64,000 nucleotides of DNA from contig NZ_JOTN01000013.1 of the NCBI RefSeq assembly GCF_000712595.1, positions 1 to 64,000 of the forward strand, written 5' to 3'. This stretch comes from Bacillus manliponensis (GTDB lineage Bacteria; Bacillota; Bacilli; Bacillales; Bacillaceae_G). Positions 55,366-64,000 of this stretch are shown in pieces. How positions within the stretch are numbered: the stretch's first letter is position 1; the number at the start of each line of letters is the position of its first letter. The notes under the pieces were generated by a model, which searched no databases, was not told the DNA's origin, and worked only from the letters and a program-made list of their open reading frames with translations. The translations under genes were made by a program, and so were the position numbers.

Positions 55366-56820
55366 CTAAATTAAGTTTTGTAACTCTCTTCTAAGCACTT
55401 TACCGTTGTTATTGCGAGGAATATCAACAACAAATTTGACGATTTGTGGAACCTTATAACTAACTAACCTCTCTTTACAAAACTTCACTACATGTTCTCT
55501 CTTCATGTAATCATTAGCTACAACAACTGCAGCTAAAGTTTCCGTTCCATTTTCTACATTCTTCTTTCCAAAAACGGCTACATCATATACTTCTGGATGT
55601 GTTCTTAAAACATCCTCTACTTCAACCGGATCAACTTTTTTCCCTGCAATATCCACAACATCACTTTTTCTTCCTCTGATATATAACTTCCCATCAGCTT
55701 CTATGGAACCCAAATCGCCTGTTAGATAAAAGCCATCTACGATTCTATTTTCTAACTCACCAGGATAGTTATAATACCCTACTGCCCTAGACTCAGTAAG
55801 TAATGCCACTTCACCTACTTGGCCCTCTAGAAGATTCTGATAATTGCAATCTAAAATTCTAACGGCAACATTCTTTAATGGAAAACCAACACTTTTATAG
55901 TCTTCTTGTTGGTTTAAAATAGATAAACCTGTTTCCGCTACGCCATATAAATCAGATATATGTATTCCAAAAGATTGCTTAAACTTTCTTTTTATACTTT
56001 CATGAAGAACTGTACCGGATGACACACACATTCTAATACCATCTAATGGTTGAACATTTTTTGCTTTTGTCATTAAGTCATAAAGTACAGGGAACGCTAC
56101 AAAAATTGTAGGTTTATTATCTAATATGGTTTCGATTACTCTTCTTGGGGTAAGATCACTATGTAGTAGAATTGTAGCCCCGACTCGTAATGGGGCAAGG
56201 ATAGAGGTATTAAATGCTAATCCATGAGTTAAGTAAGCTGCACAATAAACTAAATCATTTGACTGAAGATCAATTGATTCCAACCAATTGGTAGAAGCTG
56301 CAATTACATTTTTTTCTTTGTACATAATACATTTTGGAACACCTGTGGTTCCTGAAGAATATCTACAAGATATTACACCGTCTAACCTTTTTTGATTTAA
56401 ATCTGGAGAGAGAAATTCATCTTTAATAATAACTAAAGATAAATCCCCATAATTAATAACATTCTTAACCTTCTCCCTTAAAGGAAAATCAGCAAGTTCT
56501 TCTGTTCGAACCATAAATCCCCCCAGATGAATATGATTGATTAAACCTTCAAGCTCAAGTGCTCCCCACTTTCGATCAACTAAATGAGCCACTTTTTGTG
56601 CTTTTATTAAAGAATAATAGGCAATAATAAAATCTGGGTGATTTTTAATATAAATACCAATTGGATAATTAAAGTTGATTAAATCTTGCGAGACTTTATC
56701 TCCTATATTATCAAAACAATTAACCAATTCTTGATAAGTTAATTTATCACCCTCGTATATTAAGGCTTCTTTATTAGCAAAACGACTTGCAGATTCATAT
56801 ACATAATCTAATAATTGCAT
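55366..56820 (-). CDS. AMP-dependent acyl/aminoacyl ligase
   Basis: 484 aa. CRYSSGTTGVPKCIMY, LYGVAETGLSILN, YLTGDLGSIEADGKLYIRGR and IPRNNNGKVLRRELQN (catalytic Lys present). It activates a carboxylic or amino acid for one of the carrier proteins. The 27066 enzyme is a related but altered copy. Confidence 0.88.
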   Translation of the reverse strand: MQLLDYVYESASRFANKEALIYEGDKLTYQELVNCFDNIGDKVSQDLINFNYPIGIYIKNHPDFIIAYYSLIKAQKVAHLVDRKWGALELEGLINHIHLGGFMVRTEELADFPLREKVKNVINYGDLSLVIIKDEFLSPDLNQKRLDGVISCRYSSGTTGVPKCIMYKEKNVIAASTNWLESIDLQSNDLVYCAAYLTHGLAFNTSILAPLRVGATILLHSDLTPRRVIETILDNKPTIFVAFPVLYDLMTKAKNVQPLDGIRMCVSSGTVLHESIKRKFKQSFGIHISDLYGVAETGLSILNQQEDYKSVGFPLKNVAVRILDCNYQNLLEGQVGEVALLTESRAVGYYNYPGELENRIVDGFYLTGDLGSIEADGKLYIRGRKSDVVDIAGKKVDPVEVEDVLRTHPEVYDVAVFGKKNVENGTETLAAVVVANDYMKREHVVKFCKERLVSYKVPQIVKFVVDIPRNNNGKVLRRELQNLI

Positions 56821-56856
56821 CTACCTAGTTCCTCTCTTTCCCTTACCAAAGATTTA

Positions 56857-57795
56857 TTATGTACATTCTAAAAGGAGTGTACCTATTGTTCCTTTAGAAC
56901 CAGCAAAAATCAACAGTACTTGTGTCCCCTCTGACATTTTCTTCTCTTGATATAATTCTTTTAAAGAGTAATAAGGATCTGAAGTACTTAAATTTGCGGT
57001 ATTTCGATAAGAACGTTGATAAAAATGAACATTATTAAATTTATCTTTTAAATGATTTATAATATCTAAAGAGTAATTTTGTAGAATTACATACTCAGGA
57101 ATTTTATCAGAATCCCCTGCTACAATATCCAAAAGATACTTTTCAATATTATTTTGTATATTTTTCTCAAAATTAGAACCCTCTTCTGTATACCATGTAT
57201 GTAAATTCCACGAAATGATTTTAAAGCTCCCCTGATCTTTAGAGATAGTAAAAGATGCTGCTCCGTCACCATATGGAAAGCCCTCATCATTTAGTCTGTT
57301 TTGAGGTGAATTACATTTATCCGCACAAATAATTTGAAACTTTTGATCTTCTTCTATAAACATATTTGCAATATTTATACCCGTTAAAGATACACAAGCC
57401 CCTTGATCCTTGATAGCATATGGCAATGCTTTAGATAAATTCCCTTGTTTTTTAATATTCATTGCTACCGTAATAGGTTGAGGAAGATTCAATAACTCAT
57501 GACAATAAACTAAATGTGTAATATCTCCAGTAGATAATCCCTCTAAAGATTTATTAACAACGTCTCCAGACATTTCTACAACATTTCTCTGACTTACAGG
57601 GATAATATACATATGCTTTTTAAATGAATCCAAATCCTTACTTTTAGTTGCAATACTAGACACATATCCATAGGATTCAAACATTGAGTTAAACTCCGTG
57701 TTCACTTTTTCAGACTTCAAATCTTGCAAATATTCAGTTACTGTTTGATACTCTTCTATATAAAGAACCTCTAAATTAGAGATAAATAACTCCAT
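56857..57795 (-). CDS. KASIII-like protein lacking the active-site Cys
   Basis: 312 aa. At the Cys position it has Gly132 (YAIKDQGACVSLTG); the nearby Cys134 is shifted. It has LVYCHELLNL near residue 96, as in the 9386 protein. Its putative Cys-bearing partner is at 59773, two genes away. It is probably a heterodimer subunit in acyl or amide coupling. Confidence 0.72.
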   Translation of the reverse strand: MELFISNLEVLYIEEYQTVTEYLQDLKSEKVNTEFNSMFESYGYVSSIATKSKDLDSFKKHMYIIPVSQRNVVEMSGDVVNKSLEGLSTGDITHLVYCHELLNLPQPITVAMNIKKQGNLSKALPYAIKDQGACVSLTGINIANMFIEEDQKFQIICADKCNSPQNRLNDEGFPYGDGAASFTISKDQGSFKIISWNLHTWYTEEGSNFEKNIQNNIEKYLLDIVAGDSDKIPEYVILQNYSLDIINHLKDKFNNVHFYQRSYRNTANLSTSDPYYSLKELYQEKKMSEGTQVLLIFAGSKGTIGTLLLECT

Positions 57796-57816
57796 CTTCT
57801 AGTCGCTCCCAATTGT

Positions 57817-58182
57817 TTAATTTTCTTCTTTCATTACTTCTTTAATTAAAGTCATTCCAAAATTAAACGCCGATAAACCTCTAAACAAAAATGCTAATTT
57901 TGCTACATCAAATAATTCATCCCAACTTGCACCAGCTCGTCTTGAAGCAATTAAATGAACCTTTGCTCCTGGCGCTGTAAGCATAAGAAGCATTCCAAAT
58001 AACATTAATTGTGTATACTTCTCTGGGATATGCTTAGATTCCATACTATTTTTTCTAAAAACCTCATGTAATTCTAATTCTTCAGGTCTAACTTGATTTG
58101 TAATTTCATGCCTAGCCTTTGTAGGATCTGGAACAAATCCAAATAACTTTTGATAAATTTCATAAACTTCAATCATATTCAT
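57817..58182 (-). CDS. carboxymuconolactone-decarboxylase-family protein (AhpD-like fold)
   Basis: 121 aa. KYTQLMLFGMLLMLTAPGAK and HLIASRRAGASWDELFDVAK are typical of the CMD/AhpD helical fold. The CxxC of AhpD is absent, so it is not a disulfide reductase. Members include decarboxylases and cyclases; the role here is unknown. AAGGGG before the ATG. Confidence 0.75.
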   Translation of the reverse strand: MNMIEVYEIYQKLFGFVPDPTKARHEITNQVRPEELELHEVFRKNSMESKHIPEKYTQLMLFGMLLMLTAPGAKVHLIASRRAGASWDELFDVAKLAFLFRGLSAFNFGMTLIKEVMKEEN

Positions 58183-58241
58183 AATTTTTTCCCCTTTTAA
58201 TTAATAGTTTAAAATGCAATTTTCCACTTCAATATTGAGCA

Positions 58242-59414
58242 TTAATATACATAAATATTTTTACTAATAGCTTTAATTGCAGCATGTAGTTCTTCTTCTT
58301 CTACATTTAAAGAAATTCTTACATAACCTTCTCCATGACTACCAAACCCAACTCCTGGAGTCATTAGCACTCCTGCTTTATCTAGTAACATCTCACAGAA
58401 CTCCATAGAGGAAAGATTATTTGGAACCTTTGTCCAAATAAAATACCCTGCTTTAGGCTCTTTTATTTCCCACCCTAAAGGATTTAAGCCATTCTTTAAA
58501 ATCTTTATTCTTTCCATATAACGTTCCTTTATTTCTTTCGATACTTCACCATATGAATCAAGCGCAAAGCTCGCAGATTTTTGAATGGCTCCAAATACAC
58601 CCGAATCCACAAATGCTTTTGTTTTAGCGATATTGTTAATAATTTCAGCATTACCAACAACCATCCCAATACGCCATCCAGTCATACAAAAAGTTTTAGA
58701 AAAAGAATGAAACTCTACTCCAACATCTTTCGCCCCTTTTACCTGAAGAAAACTTGGAGAAACATAATCACCAAAAGAAACTTCTGAATACGCAGCATCA
58801 TGAGCCACAATAATGTTGTTCTCGCTCGCAAAACTAACTGCTTCTTCAAACTTTTCGACATCAATTACAGCACCAGTTGGGTTATTAGGATAGTTCAAAA
58901 ACATTAACTTCGCCTTTTCAGCAACTGATGAAGAAACATTAGAAAAATTCGGAAAAAAATTATTCTTTTCTAATAAAGGCAGCTCTTTTAAAACCCCCCC
59001 TGCAAGAGCTATCCCACCCGCGTAAGCTGGATAACCTGGGTTAGGTGCTAAAGCTATATCACCTGGATCTAAATACGATAGTGATATATGTGATAAGCCT
59101 TCTTTAGACCCCAATAAAATTAAAACTTCTTTTTCCGGATCAATCTCTACATCAAAACGGCGCTTATACCAATTAGAAACACTTTCTTTTAATTCTTTAT
59201 ACCCTCGAAAAGGTGGATAACGATGTGTCTCAAAATCTGATAATGAGCTCTTCATCTTCTCTACAATACGACCCTCTGTAGGGAAATTGGGATCACCTAC
59301 ACTTAAATCAATTACACTGTATCCATTTCTTTCTTTTTCTTGTTTTAGATTTTCAAGATGTGCAAATAAATAGCTAGGTAAATTTAAGATTCTATTAGAA
59401 ACTTTAAAGTCCAC
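58242..59414 (-). CDS. class I/II aminotransferase (DapL/MetC-type)
   Basis: 390 aa fold-type I. PLP Lys in FHSFSKTFCMTGWRIG, with NYPNNPTGAVID and VLILLGSKEGLSHISLSYLD. GTG start with AGGAGG. Closest in style to LL-diaminopimelate/aspartate aminotransferases. It may transaminate an amino acid building block. Confidence 0.88.
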   Translation of the reverse strand: MDFKVSNRILNLPSYLFAHLENLKQEKERNGYSVIDLSVGDPNFPTEGRIVEKMKSSLSDFETHRYPPFRGYKELKESVSNWYKRRFDVEIDPEKEVLILLGSKEGLSHISLSYLDPGDIALAPNPGYPAYAGGIALAGGVLKELPLLEKNNFFPNFSNVSSSVAEKAKLMFLNYPNNPTGAVIDVEKFEEAVSFASENNIIVAHDAAYSEVSFGDYVSPSFLQVKGAKDVGVEFHSFSKTFCMTGWRIGMVVGNAEIINNIAKTKAFVDSGVFGAIQKSASFALDSYGEVSKEIKERYMERIKILKNGLNPLGWEIKEPKAGYFIWTKVPNNLSSMEFCEMLLDKAGVLMTPGVGFGSHGEGYVRISLNVEEEELHAAIKAISKNIYVY

Positions 59415-59772
59415 GGAAGCCCTCCTTTGAATTTAAAGAAAATTTTATATTTTTTATCTTTTCTAAAATATTTTAAGTAAATATTTTCCTAAAATACATA
59501 AAACATTTGTTAACTATACGTGAAATTTATATTAATAATTTTAAATAATATTGACACTAGTAAATTCATAGGTAAAAAAACAAGACAAAGGCCATTCACC
59601 TTTGTCTTGTTTAAAATAAATCAGTTATATTAAAATAATTACACTTTCTATATGTACATAAAATACTCTACAAATAGAAAATATATCGATTTTTAACATA
59701 AAAAGCACATCTAGAAAATTATCTAACAGCGCTTTAAAGGGAGACTACTAAAACTTTAAAAGTAGTCTGTAC
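59415..59772. other. 358-bp gene-free spacer
   Basis: AT-rich. Contains the terminator at 59578-59612 and the promoter of the aminotransferase operon. No open frame. Confidence 0.45.
59578..59612 (-). terminator. terminator of the 59773 gene
   Basis: 14-bp stem AAACAAGACAAAGG (59578-59591) and its complement (59599-59612), seven-base loop, A/T ends. It makes the gene at 59773-60696 a separate unit from the aminotransferase operon. Confidence 0.85.
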
Positions 59773-60696
59773 TTAATGTTTCAGAAGAATGCATCCATAT
59801 GCGCCTCCTAATCCTACACTTAATAATAGATAGTATGACCCTTTTTTCAATTTACAATTACTCAAAGCATCTTGAAGGTTTAGGAAAATATCGCATCCAC
59901 TAACATGTCCCAGTGCCGCTATATTGTCTGTGTAAATATTCTCAATTGGAATATTTAAAGAACGAGATGCTAGCTCCCATGTATCATAATTCACATTATG
60001 TGGAACAACCAGCTTAATATCACTCAAATCAACTCCTGTTTTCTGCTGAGTTAATTTTAATAGCTTTTTGATACCTAAAAAGTAAGACATCTGAAACCAT
60101 CTGTATGACTGTTCGTCCCAATTACCAATATTAGAAACCTTAGAATCAACGAATTGGTTTATGCTTATTATTTCATTCCCTTCCCCTTCTGCTGAAATTA
60201 AACATGCTACAGCTCCATCTGAAAATACTGTCATATCTTCAATTTTCCGCATAGAGTCAATATACATTTTCTCGGCAAACAATAATAAAACATATTTTTT
60301 ATTAGAATTAGATAGTAATTTTGTAGCTATCTCAATTGCAGTAATAGGTGTTACACAATTCAAATCTGAAATTGTAAAAGACGGAATCTTTTCTAAAGAA
60401 AATTCAACTTTTAACTTTTCTAAAAAGCTGTTTCCATCAGGATGACTTTGCATAGCATGTCCATATATAATCCCACCTAGATCATTGGAAGTGATGCTAC
60501 TTTCTTGAAATAAATTTTGTAATGCGTTTTTAACCATATCATATGAAGTTTCTTTACCTGAATCCATAATATACCTCAATTGATGAAAATCAGTAACACG
60601 TTCATATTCTCTAGCATTTAATCCTATTGATTCTTTAATGTCTTTTATATCTACTCTATTAGCCGGTCTAAAAGTTGAAATTGTATTCAAATACAC
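59773..60696 (-). CDS. KASIII-like protein with Cys and His
   Basis: 307 aa from the GTG at 60696, supported by GAGGTGGGG and by the start of the sister protein at 60862. Cys114 (TISDLNCVTPITAIE) and His233 (VVPHNVNYDTW) are present; the Asn position is His (LGHVSGCD). Of the six copies this one best keeps the KASIII active site, so true condensation may be possible. Divergent from 60862. Confidence 0.82.
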   Translation of the reverse strand: MYLNTISTFRPANRVDIKDIKESIGLNAREYERVTDFHQLRYIMDSGKETSYDMVKNALQNLFQESSITSNDLGGIIYGHAMQSHPDGNSFLEKLKVEFSLEKIPSFTISDLNCVTPITAIEIATKLLSNSNKKYVLLLFAEKMYIDSMRKIEDMTVFSDGAVACLISAEGEGNEIISINQFVDSKVSNIGNWDEQSYRWFQMSYFLGIKKLLKLTQQKTGVDLSDIKLVVPHNVNYDTWELASRSLNIPIENIYTDNIAALGHVSGCDIFLNLQDALSNCKLKKGSYYLLLSVGLGGAYGCILLKH

Positions 60697-60861
60697 CTTA
60701 ATCCCCACCTCTATGTAAAGTTATATTCATAATACATTAAAGAGGTTGTTTGTTTTAGAATTTTCATTCTTTTTAACGTAGGTTTAACTTCTAAATTATG
60801 TAGCACCAAATGGTATCTATTGTAATTTATTTTTAATATGAAGTATATCAGGAGGTTATAG

Positions 60862-61797
60862 ATGTATATTGGTATTCAAGGAATTGGCACTTATGTACCT
60901 GAAAAACGTGTCCATTTAAAACAATTAGCAAATACGCTGCAATTATCCGATTCAGACTTAAATCTACTCTTACATACACATCAACTCAGTAACATTGCTA
61001 TTGAGGATGAAAAGAACGCTGAAGAAATGCTAGTATCAGCCATTGAAAATTTACTACTACATGAAGATATTGATCCGGCCGAGGTTGGATTAATACTATT
61101 TACTCACACCATATTACAATTTTCTCCATTCCTATCAGATCCCTTTTTGCATATTAAAGAGCAATTCGGTTTTTGTAATGCTCAAAGTATGTCTGTATCC
61201 AATTTAAATTGCTCTGGTATGGATTTTTTATTTTCTATTTCTCATAAATGGTTATCTAATAACCCGGATGAAAAAAGTGTATTACTTTTAACTAGTGATA
61301 AAACTTTTGTTGAGGATTTTAGATATTTAAAAGAAAGTTCTGTTATGGGAGATGCAGCTTCTGCGATTTTAATATCTAAAACTGCGGATAAAAATAAAAT
61401 TATTCAATCTCAAATTAATGTAGACGCTACAATTTTTAACGGTGAAGCATCTAGTCCAAAAGAATTTGATTGGTTTTTGAAAAGTGTTTCCACCGGCATT
61501 ATAAAAAACTTTCGTGCTTTATTAAAGAAATGTGATATGGATAATAACGATATTAGCTTAATTATTGCCAGTAATGTAAATGTACCAACTTGGAATAACA
61601 TAGGGAAAATTTTGAAAATACCTATTGAAAATATCTATTTTCCAACTCTAAAAGATATAGGACATGCTCATAACTCTGATCCAATTCTAAATCTACAGCA
61701 CGCACTTCATAGGAAAAAATTATCAAAAGGTGATTACTTTGTAACACTAACAGCTGGAATAGGTGGTACATTTGGTTGTACTCTCTTCCAACATTAG
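60862..61797 (+). CDS. KASIII-like protein with active-site Cys
   Basis: 311 aa. Cys117 in VSNLNCSGMDFLFS; the His is Ser237 (IIASNVNVPTW); Asn position is His (IGHAHNSD). AGGAGG before ATG. First of a plus-strand operon with the Cys-less partner and SbnI. Confidence 0.82.
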   Translation: MYIGIQGIGTYVPEKRVHLKQLANTLQLSDSDLNLLLHTHQLSNIAIEDEKNAEEMLVSAIENLLLHEDIDPAEVGLILFTHTILQFSPFLSDPFLHIKEQFGFCNAQSMSVSNLNCSGMDFLFSISHKWLSNNPDEKSVLLLTSDKTFVEDFRYLKESSVMGDAASAILISKTADKNKIIQSQINVDATIFNGEASSPKEFDWFLKSVSTGIIKNFRALLKKCDMDNNDISLIIASNVNVPTWNNIGKILKIPIENIYFPTLKDIGHAHNSDPILNLQHALHRKKLSKGDYFVTLTAGIGGTFGCTLFQH

Positions 61798-61815
61798 ATA
61801 AGAGGTGTAAAATCC

Positions 61816-62832
61816 ATGGCATCAAACAAGTTTATTTCAAATATTTCTATTTCAGTCCCTTCTAATCAGAAATTATCAGAAATTATTTTACACAATAAAA
61901 ACAATCAGCCCCTGCATCCAGAGAAACAAAAGCGATTGCATCCTTTATTTGCCCTTAATAGAGAGTATGGAATAAATAATGATTCTCCTATAAAGAATGA
62001 CTTAAATTTCCTTTCAAAAAAGATACCCGTATCTTTCGAAAAAACGTCATCCGATTTGGGAGTCAATTCACTAAAAAAACTATTAGAAATAACTCCTGCC
62101 AGCAGACCTTCATATTTAACTTACTGCCAGGAAACTAATGAACCTAGCATTTATCTAACTCCAGCACTAAAATTAAAAAAACTATTAAAACTAAAAAGTA
62201 CAATCCCATTTTCTATAGGTTATCAAGGTTCAGCCGCTTTCACAGGTGCACTTTCTTTATTAGATAACCTTCATCACAATACAGATTCAAATAAATATTC
62301 AATTATTACAACTACTGATCAAGTTTGTATGCCACAGACTAGATTTTTTCTAAGTACGTACCCAAAAGGAGATTGTTCAACTTCTAGTATTTTTAGTTAT
62401 GATACTGGACAATACAAAGTCTTAAACTATTGTACTCATTCATTCCCAATACCAGGAAACCCTCTAGAATGGAATCATTCAGATTATATGGATTTCGAAA
62501 CGCAACTTCTCTCATGCACTTATGATTTATTAACTGATTGGATTGCAAAACACAATATTCAATGGGTAATTATACAAAACTTAAGCGAGCGTTTTGTTAA
62601 TAATTTAGAAAATTTTTTTGAAGGCACACCCTGTACTTTATTTAAAAGATTTATTGCAAAAGAGTGTAACCTTTTGACTAGTGACTGTTTAGTTTCTTTA
62701 AAAGATGCTGAAGCTAAACAGGTTTTTAATATTAACGATAATATTTTGCTATTACAAGCAGGTCCCCTTTCGCATATAGGACTAGTACTACTAAAAAAAG
62801 AAAAGGATGATGATTTTGTCTATCTTAAATAA
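61816..62832 (+). CDS. KASIII-like protein lacking the active-site Cys
   Basis: 338 aa. Gly138 at the Cys position (FSIGYQGSAAFTGALSL) and YCQE near residue 103 link it to 9386 and 56857. It lies 18 bp after its Cys-bearing partner. The final 26 bases overlap the SbnI gene. Confidence 0.74.
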   Translation: MASNKFISNISISVPSNQKLSEIILHNKNNQPLHPEKQKRLHPLFALNREYGINNDSPIKNDLNFLSKKIPVSFEKTSSDLGVNSLKKLLEITPASRPSYLTYCQETNEPSIYLTPALKLKKLLKLKSTIPFSIGYQGSAAFTGALSLLDNLHHNTDSNKYSIITTTDQVCMPQTRFFLSTYPKGDCSTSSIFSYDTGQYKVLNYCTHSFPIPGNPLEWNHSDYMDFETQLLSCTYDLLTDWIAKHNIQWVIIQNLSERFVNNLENFFEGTPCTLFKRFIAKECNLLTSDCLVSLKDAEAKQVFNINDNILLLQAGPLSHIGLVLLKKEKDDDFVYLK

Positions 62833-63538
62833 TTTAGAAATAGTTCCAATGAACTTACTGCGTTTTCATGAGGAACATGATCCTTGTAGACTTCAACGTA
62901 TTGTTGCAGATATTAAAGAATCGAAACATTTAAATAATCCTCCAATGGCCACTATCTGTAATGATGGAACTTATTTAATCTTAGATGGTTTACACCGTGC
63001 AAAAGCTTTAGGTGAGTTAGAAATGAATAAACTTATTATTCAACGGGTTGATTTAAATCACCCCAAGTTAAAGATTTTATCCTGGACTCATGTTATTCCA
63101 GATTACATTGATATTATAAGCGATGAGAATTTTCCGAAGGAAGTCCCTATGTTTACGTTATACCGATCAAATCAAGTAAAAACCTATTTAGGACCTAAAT
63201 GCTTACAACAAAGACTAGCAATTATGCATAATATTTCTTCCGCATATTTAAAAGAAGAAGAAATCGAAAGATTACCTGAATCCCCTGATTTCCTAGATCC
63301 AGGTAAACAATACATAACATTCCAACCTTTTACTTTAGAAGAGTTTAATGAATTAAAAGATCACCATTATATTACTCCACCAGGTTTAACACGATTGTTA
63401 ATACCAGACAGATTGCTCAATTTAAAATTCCCTTTAAGTCTTTTTAACCAAGAAGATAAAAGCGACTTTCATCAACAAATTTCTTTATACAAAAATAGAC
63501 TGCGTAAATACACTGAAGAAGTATATATTTTAGAATAA
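62807..63538 (+). CDS. sbnI: SbnI-type free serine kinase (ParB/sulfiredoxin fold)
   Basis: 243 aa, the length of SbnI (about 254). RFHEEHDPCRLQRIVADIKE, LILDGLHRAKALGELEMNKL and LTRLLIPDRLLNLKFPLS match this family. SbnI phosphorylates L-serine to O-phospho-L-serine, the SbnA substrate. An AAAAGG site abuts the ATG, so a TTG at 62816 is an alternative start. With sbnA and sbnB it completes L-2,3-diaminopropionate synthesis, although it lies 26-32 kb away from them. Confidence 0.85.
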   Translation: MMILSILNNLEIVPMNLLRFHEEHDPCRLQRIVADIKESKHLNNPPMATICNDGTYLILDGLHRAKALGELEMNKLIIQRVDLNHPKLKILSWTHVIPDYIDIISDENFPKEVPMFTLYRSNQVKTYLGPKCLQQRLAIMHNISSAYLKEEEIERLPESPDFLDPGKQYITFQPFTLEEFNELKDHHYITPPGLTRLLIPDRLLNLKFPLSLFNQEDKSDFHQQISLYKNRLRKYTEEVYILE

Positions 63539-63691
63539 TTATCATTCTTTCTAAATAATGCTGTTTTTCGCGGTATCCTATGAAAATAACTACAAGTCTG
63601 TAAACTAACATCTCCTTAACAAATAGTTTATGTCTTGATAGTTTAAGTTAATATAAGCTTACATTAAACCTAAATAAAGTGAGGGGTTATT

Positions 63692-64000
63692 TTGAACCAA
63701 CTAAAAGATTATCATTTAAATTTGAATAAACTATTCAATAATCAGGGTACTCTTTCAAAAAAAGAACCTAATCATCAGAATACCAGCTTTAGTTTAGTAG
63801 AATCATATTTTCCATCAGAGCATCTACCTAATTACGGAGAAATTATAGATTGGGATAATACTTCATTTTTATTTCCTGAAAGAAATAACTATAATTTTGA
63901 CAACTTAGTCCTAGATAACCAAATTATTAAAATACCTCAAGGTAGCACTAAAGAAATTTATATACTAGGGGCATCAAATAATGGTAACTTCTATGACAAG
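63692..64000 (+). CDS. unknown protein, truncated by window end
   Basis: TTG start with GAGGGG five bases before it; 103 codons are visible. YNFDNLVLDNQIIKIPQGST and IYILGASNNG resemble the beta-sandwich of carbohydrate-active proteins, where the unit often reads FDN..GQ.I and LLGA.NG. Function unclear; it may be a sugar-related or structural gene. Confidence 0.55.
   Translation, partial: MNQLKDYHLNLNKLFNNQGTLSKKEPNHQNTSFSLVESYFPSEHLPNYGEIIDWDNTSFLFPERNNYNFDNLVLDNQIIKIPQGSTKEIYILGASNNGNFYDK

Noticed and set aside
27066-56820. Hidden NRPS condensation domain in one of the unassigned genes
   Set aside because: No HHxxxDG-type motif is visible in any large open frame of the cluster.
16279-62832. 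Ordinary fatty acid synthase genes (FabH plus ACP)
   Set aside because: Six divergent KASIII proteins with altered active sites, without FabD, FabG or FabF, do not fit fatty acid synthesis.

Overview
The window is low-GC Firmicute DNA. Gene style (AAGGAGG ribosome sites, frequent TTG/GTG starts, a Rap-Phr pair, a secreted pre-toxin-domain protein, an Rpn-family remnant) points to the Bacillus cereus group. I see no rRNA, tRNA or CRISPR.

Positions 1-7.9 kb are accessory DNA: a polymorphic-toxin gene broken by an in-frame stop, a chimera of a Tn554 TnpC-type N-terminus with GNAT domains, a small secreted peptide, a rap-phr quorum cassette whose 43-codon phr overlaps rap, a truncated Rpn-type nuclease, and an arylamine N-acetyltransferase.

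From about 7.9 kb to the right edge lies one large, apparently undescribed biosynthetic gene cluster without NRPS or PKS modules. Its parts are: (a) 7.9-18.9 kb, a RarA-like AAA+ ATPase, a KASIII-like pair, an acyl-CoA dehydrogenase, a three-subunit molybdenum hydroxylase with its own XdhC and MocA maturation factors, a peroxiredoxin and two acyl carrier proteins; (b) 18.9-27.1 kb, seven carbohydrate genes (Zn-dehydrogenase, glycoside hydrolase, DegT aminotransferase, nucleotidyltransferase, glycosyltransferase, epimerase/dehydratase, UDP-sugar dehydrogenase), the same set of classes that makes the pyrrole unit of congocidine/distamycin from N-acetylglucosamine; (c) 27.1-31.2 kb, an adenylating enzyme, a half-size acyl-CoA dehydrogenase, a cysteine synthase homologue and SbnA; (d) 31.7-36 kb, a 23-residue repeat peptide, an ABC-2 exporter and a divergent WYL regulator; (e) 36.1-42.3 kb, SbnB, a BtrH-type acyltransferase, a clavaminate-synthase-type oxygenase, an argininosuccinate-synthase-like enzyme, a carrier protein and an AMP ligase; (f) 42.5-58.2 kb, an atypical Rid protein, an orphan regulator, AcpS, a carrier protein, a split acyl-CoA dehydrogenase, a BtrK-type decarboxylase, an amidohydrolase, UvrA, a shortened UvrB, an ATP-grasp ligase, an AMP ligase, a Cys-less KASIII and a carboxymuconolactone-decarboxylase-like protein; (g) 58.2-64 kb, an aminotransferase, three more KASIII-like genes and an SbnI-type serine kinase, plus a partial gene at the edge.

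My reading is that SbnI, SbnA and SbnB make L-2,3-diaminopropionate, the sugar block makes a pyrrole (or an amino sugar), and building blocks are loaded on four stand-alone carrier proteins. They are then desaturated or decarboxylated there and joined by KASIII pairs, a BtrH-type acyltransferase and an ATP-grasp enzyme. UvrA, UvrB and a RarA homologue inside the operons suggest that the product damages or tightly binds DNA and that the cluster carries self-protection. The product itself cannot be deduced from sequence alone.
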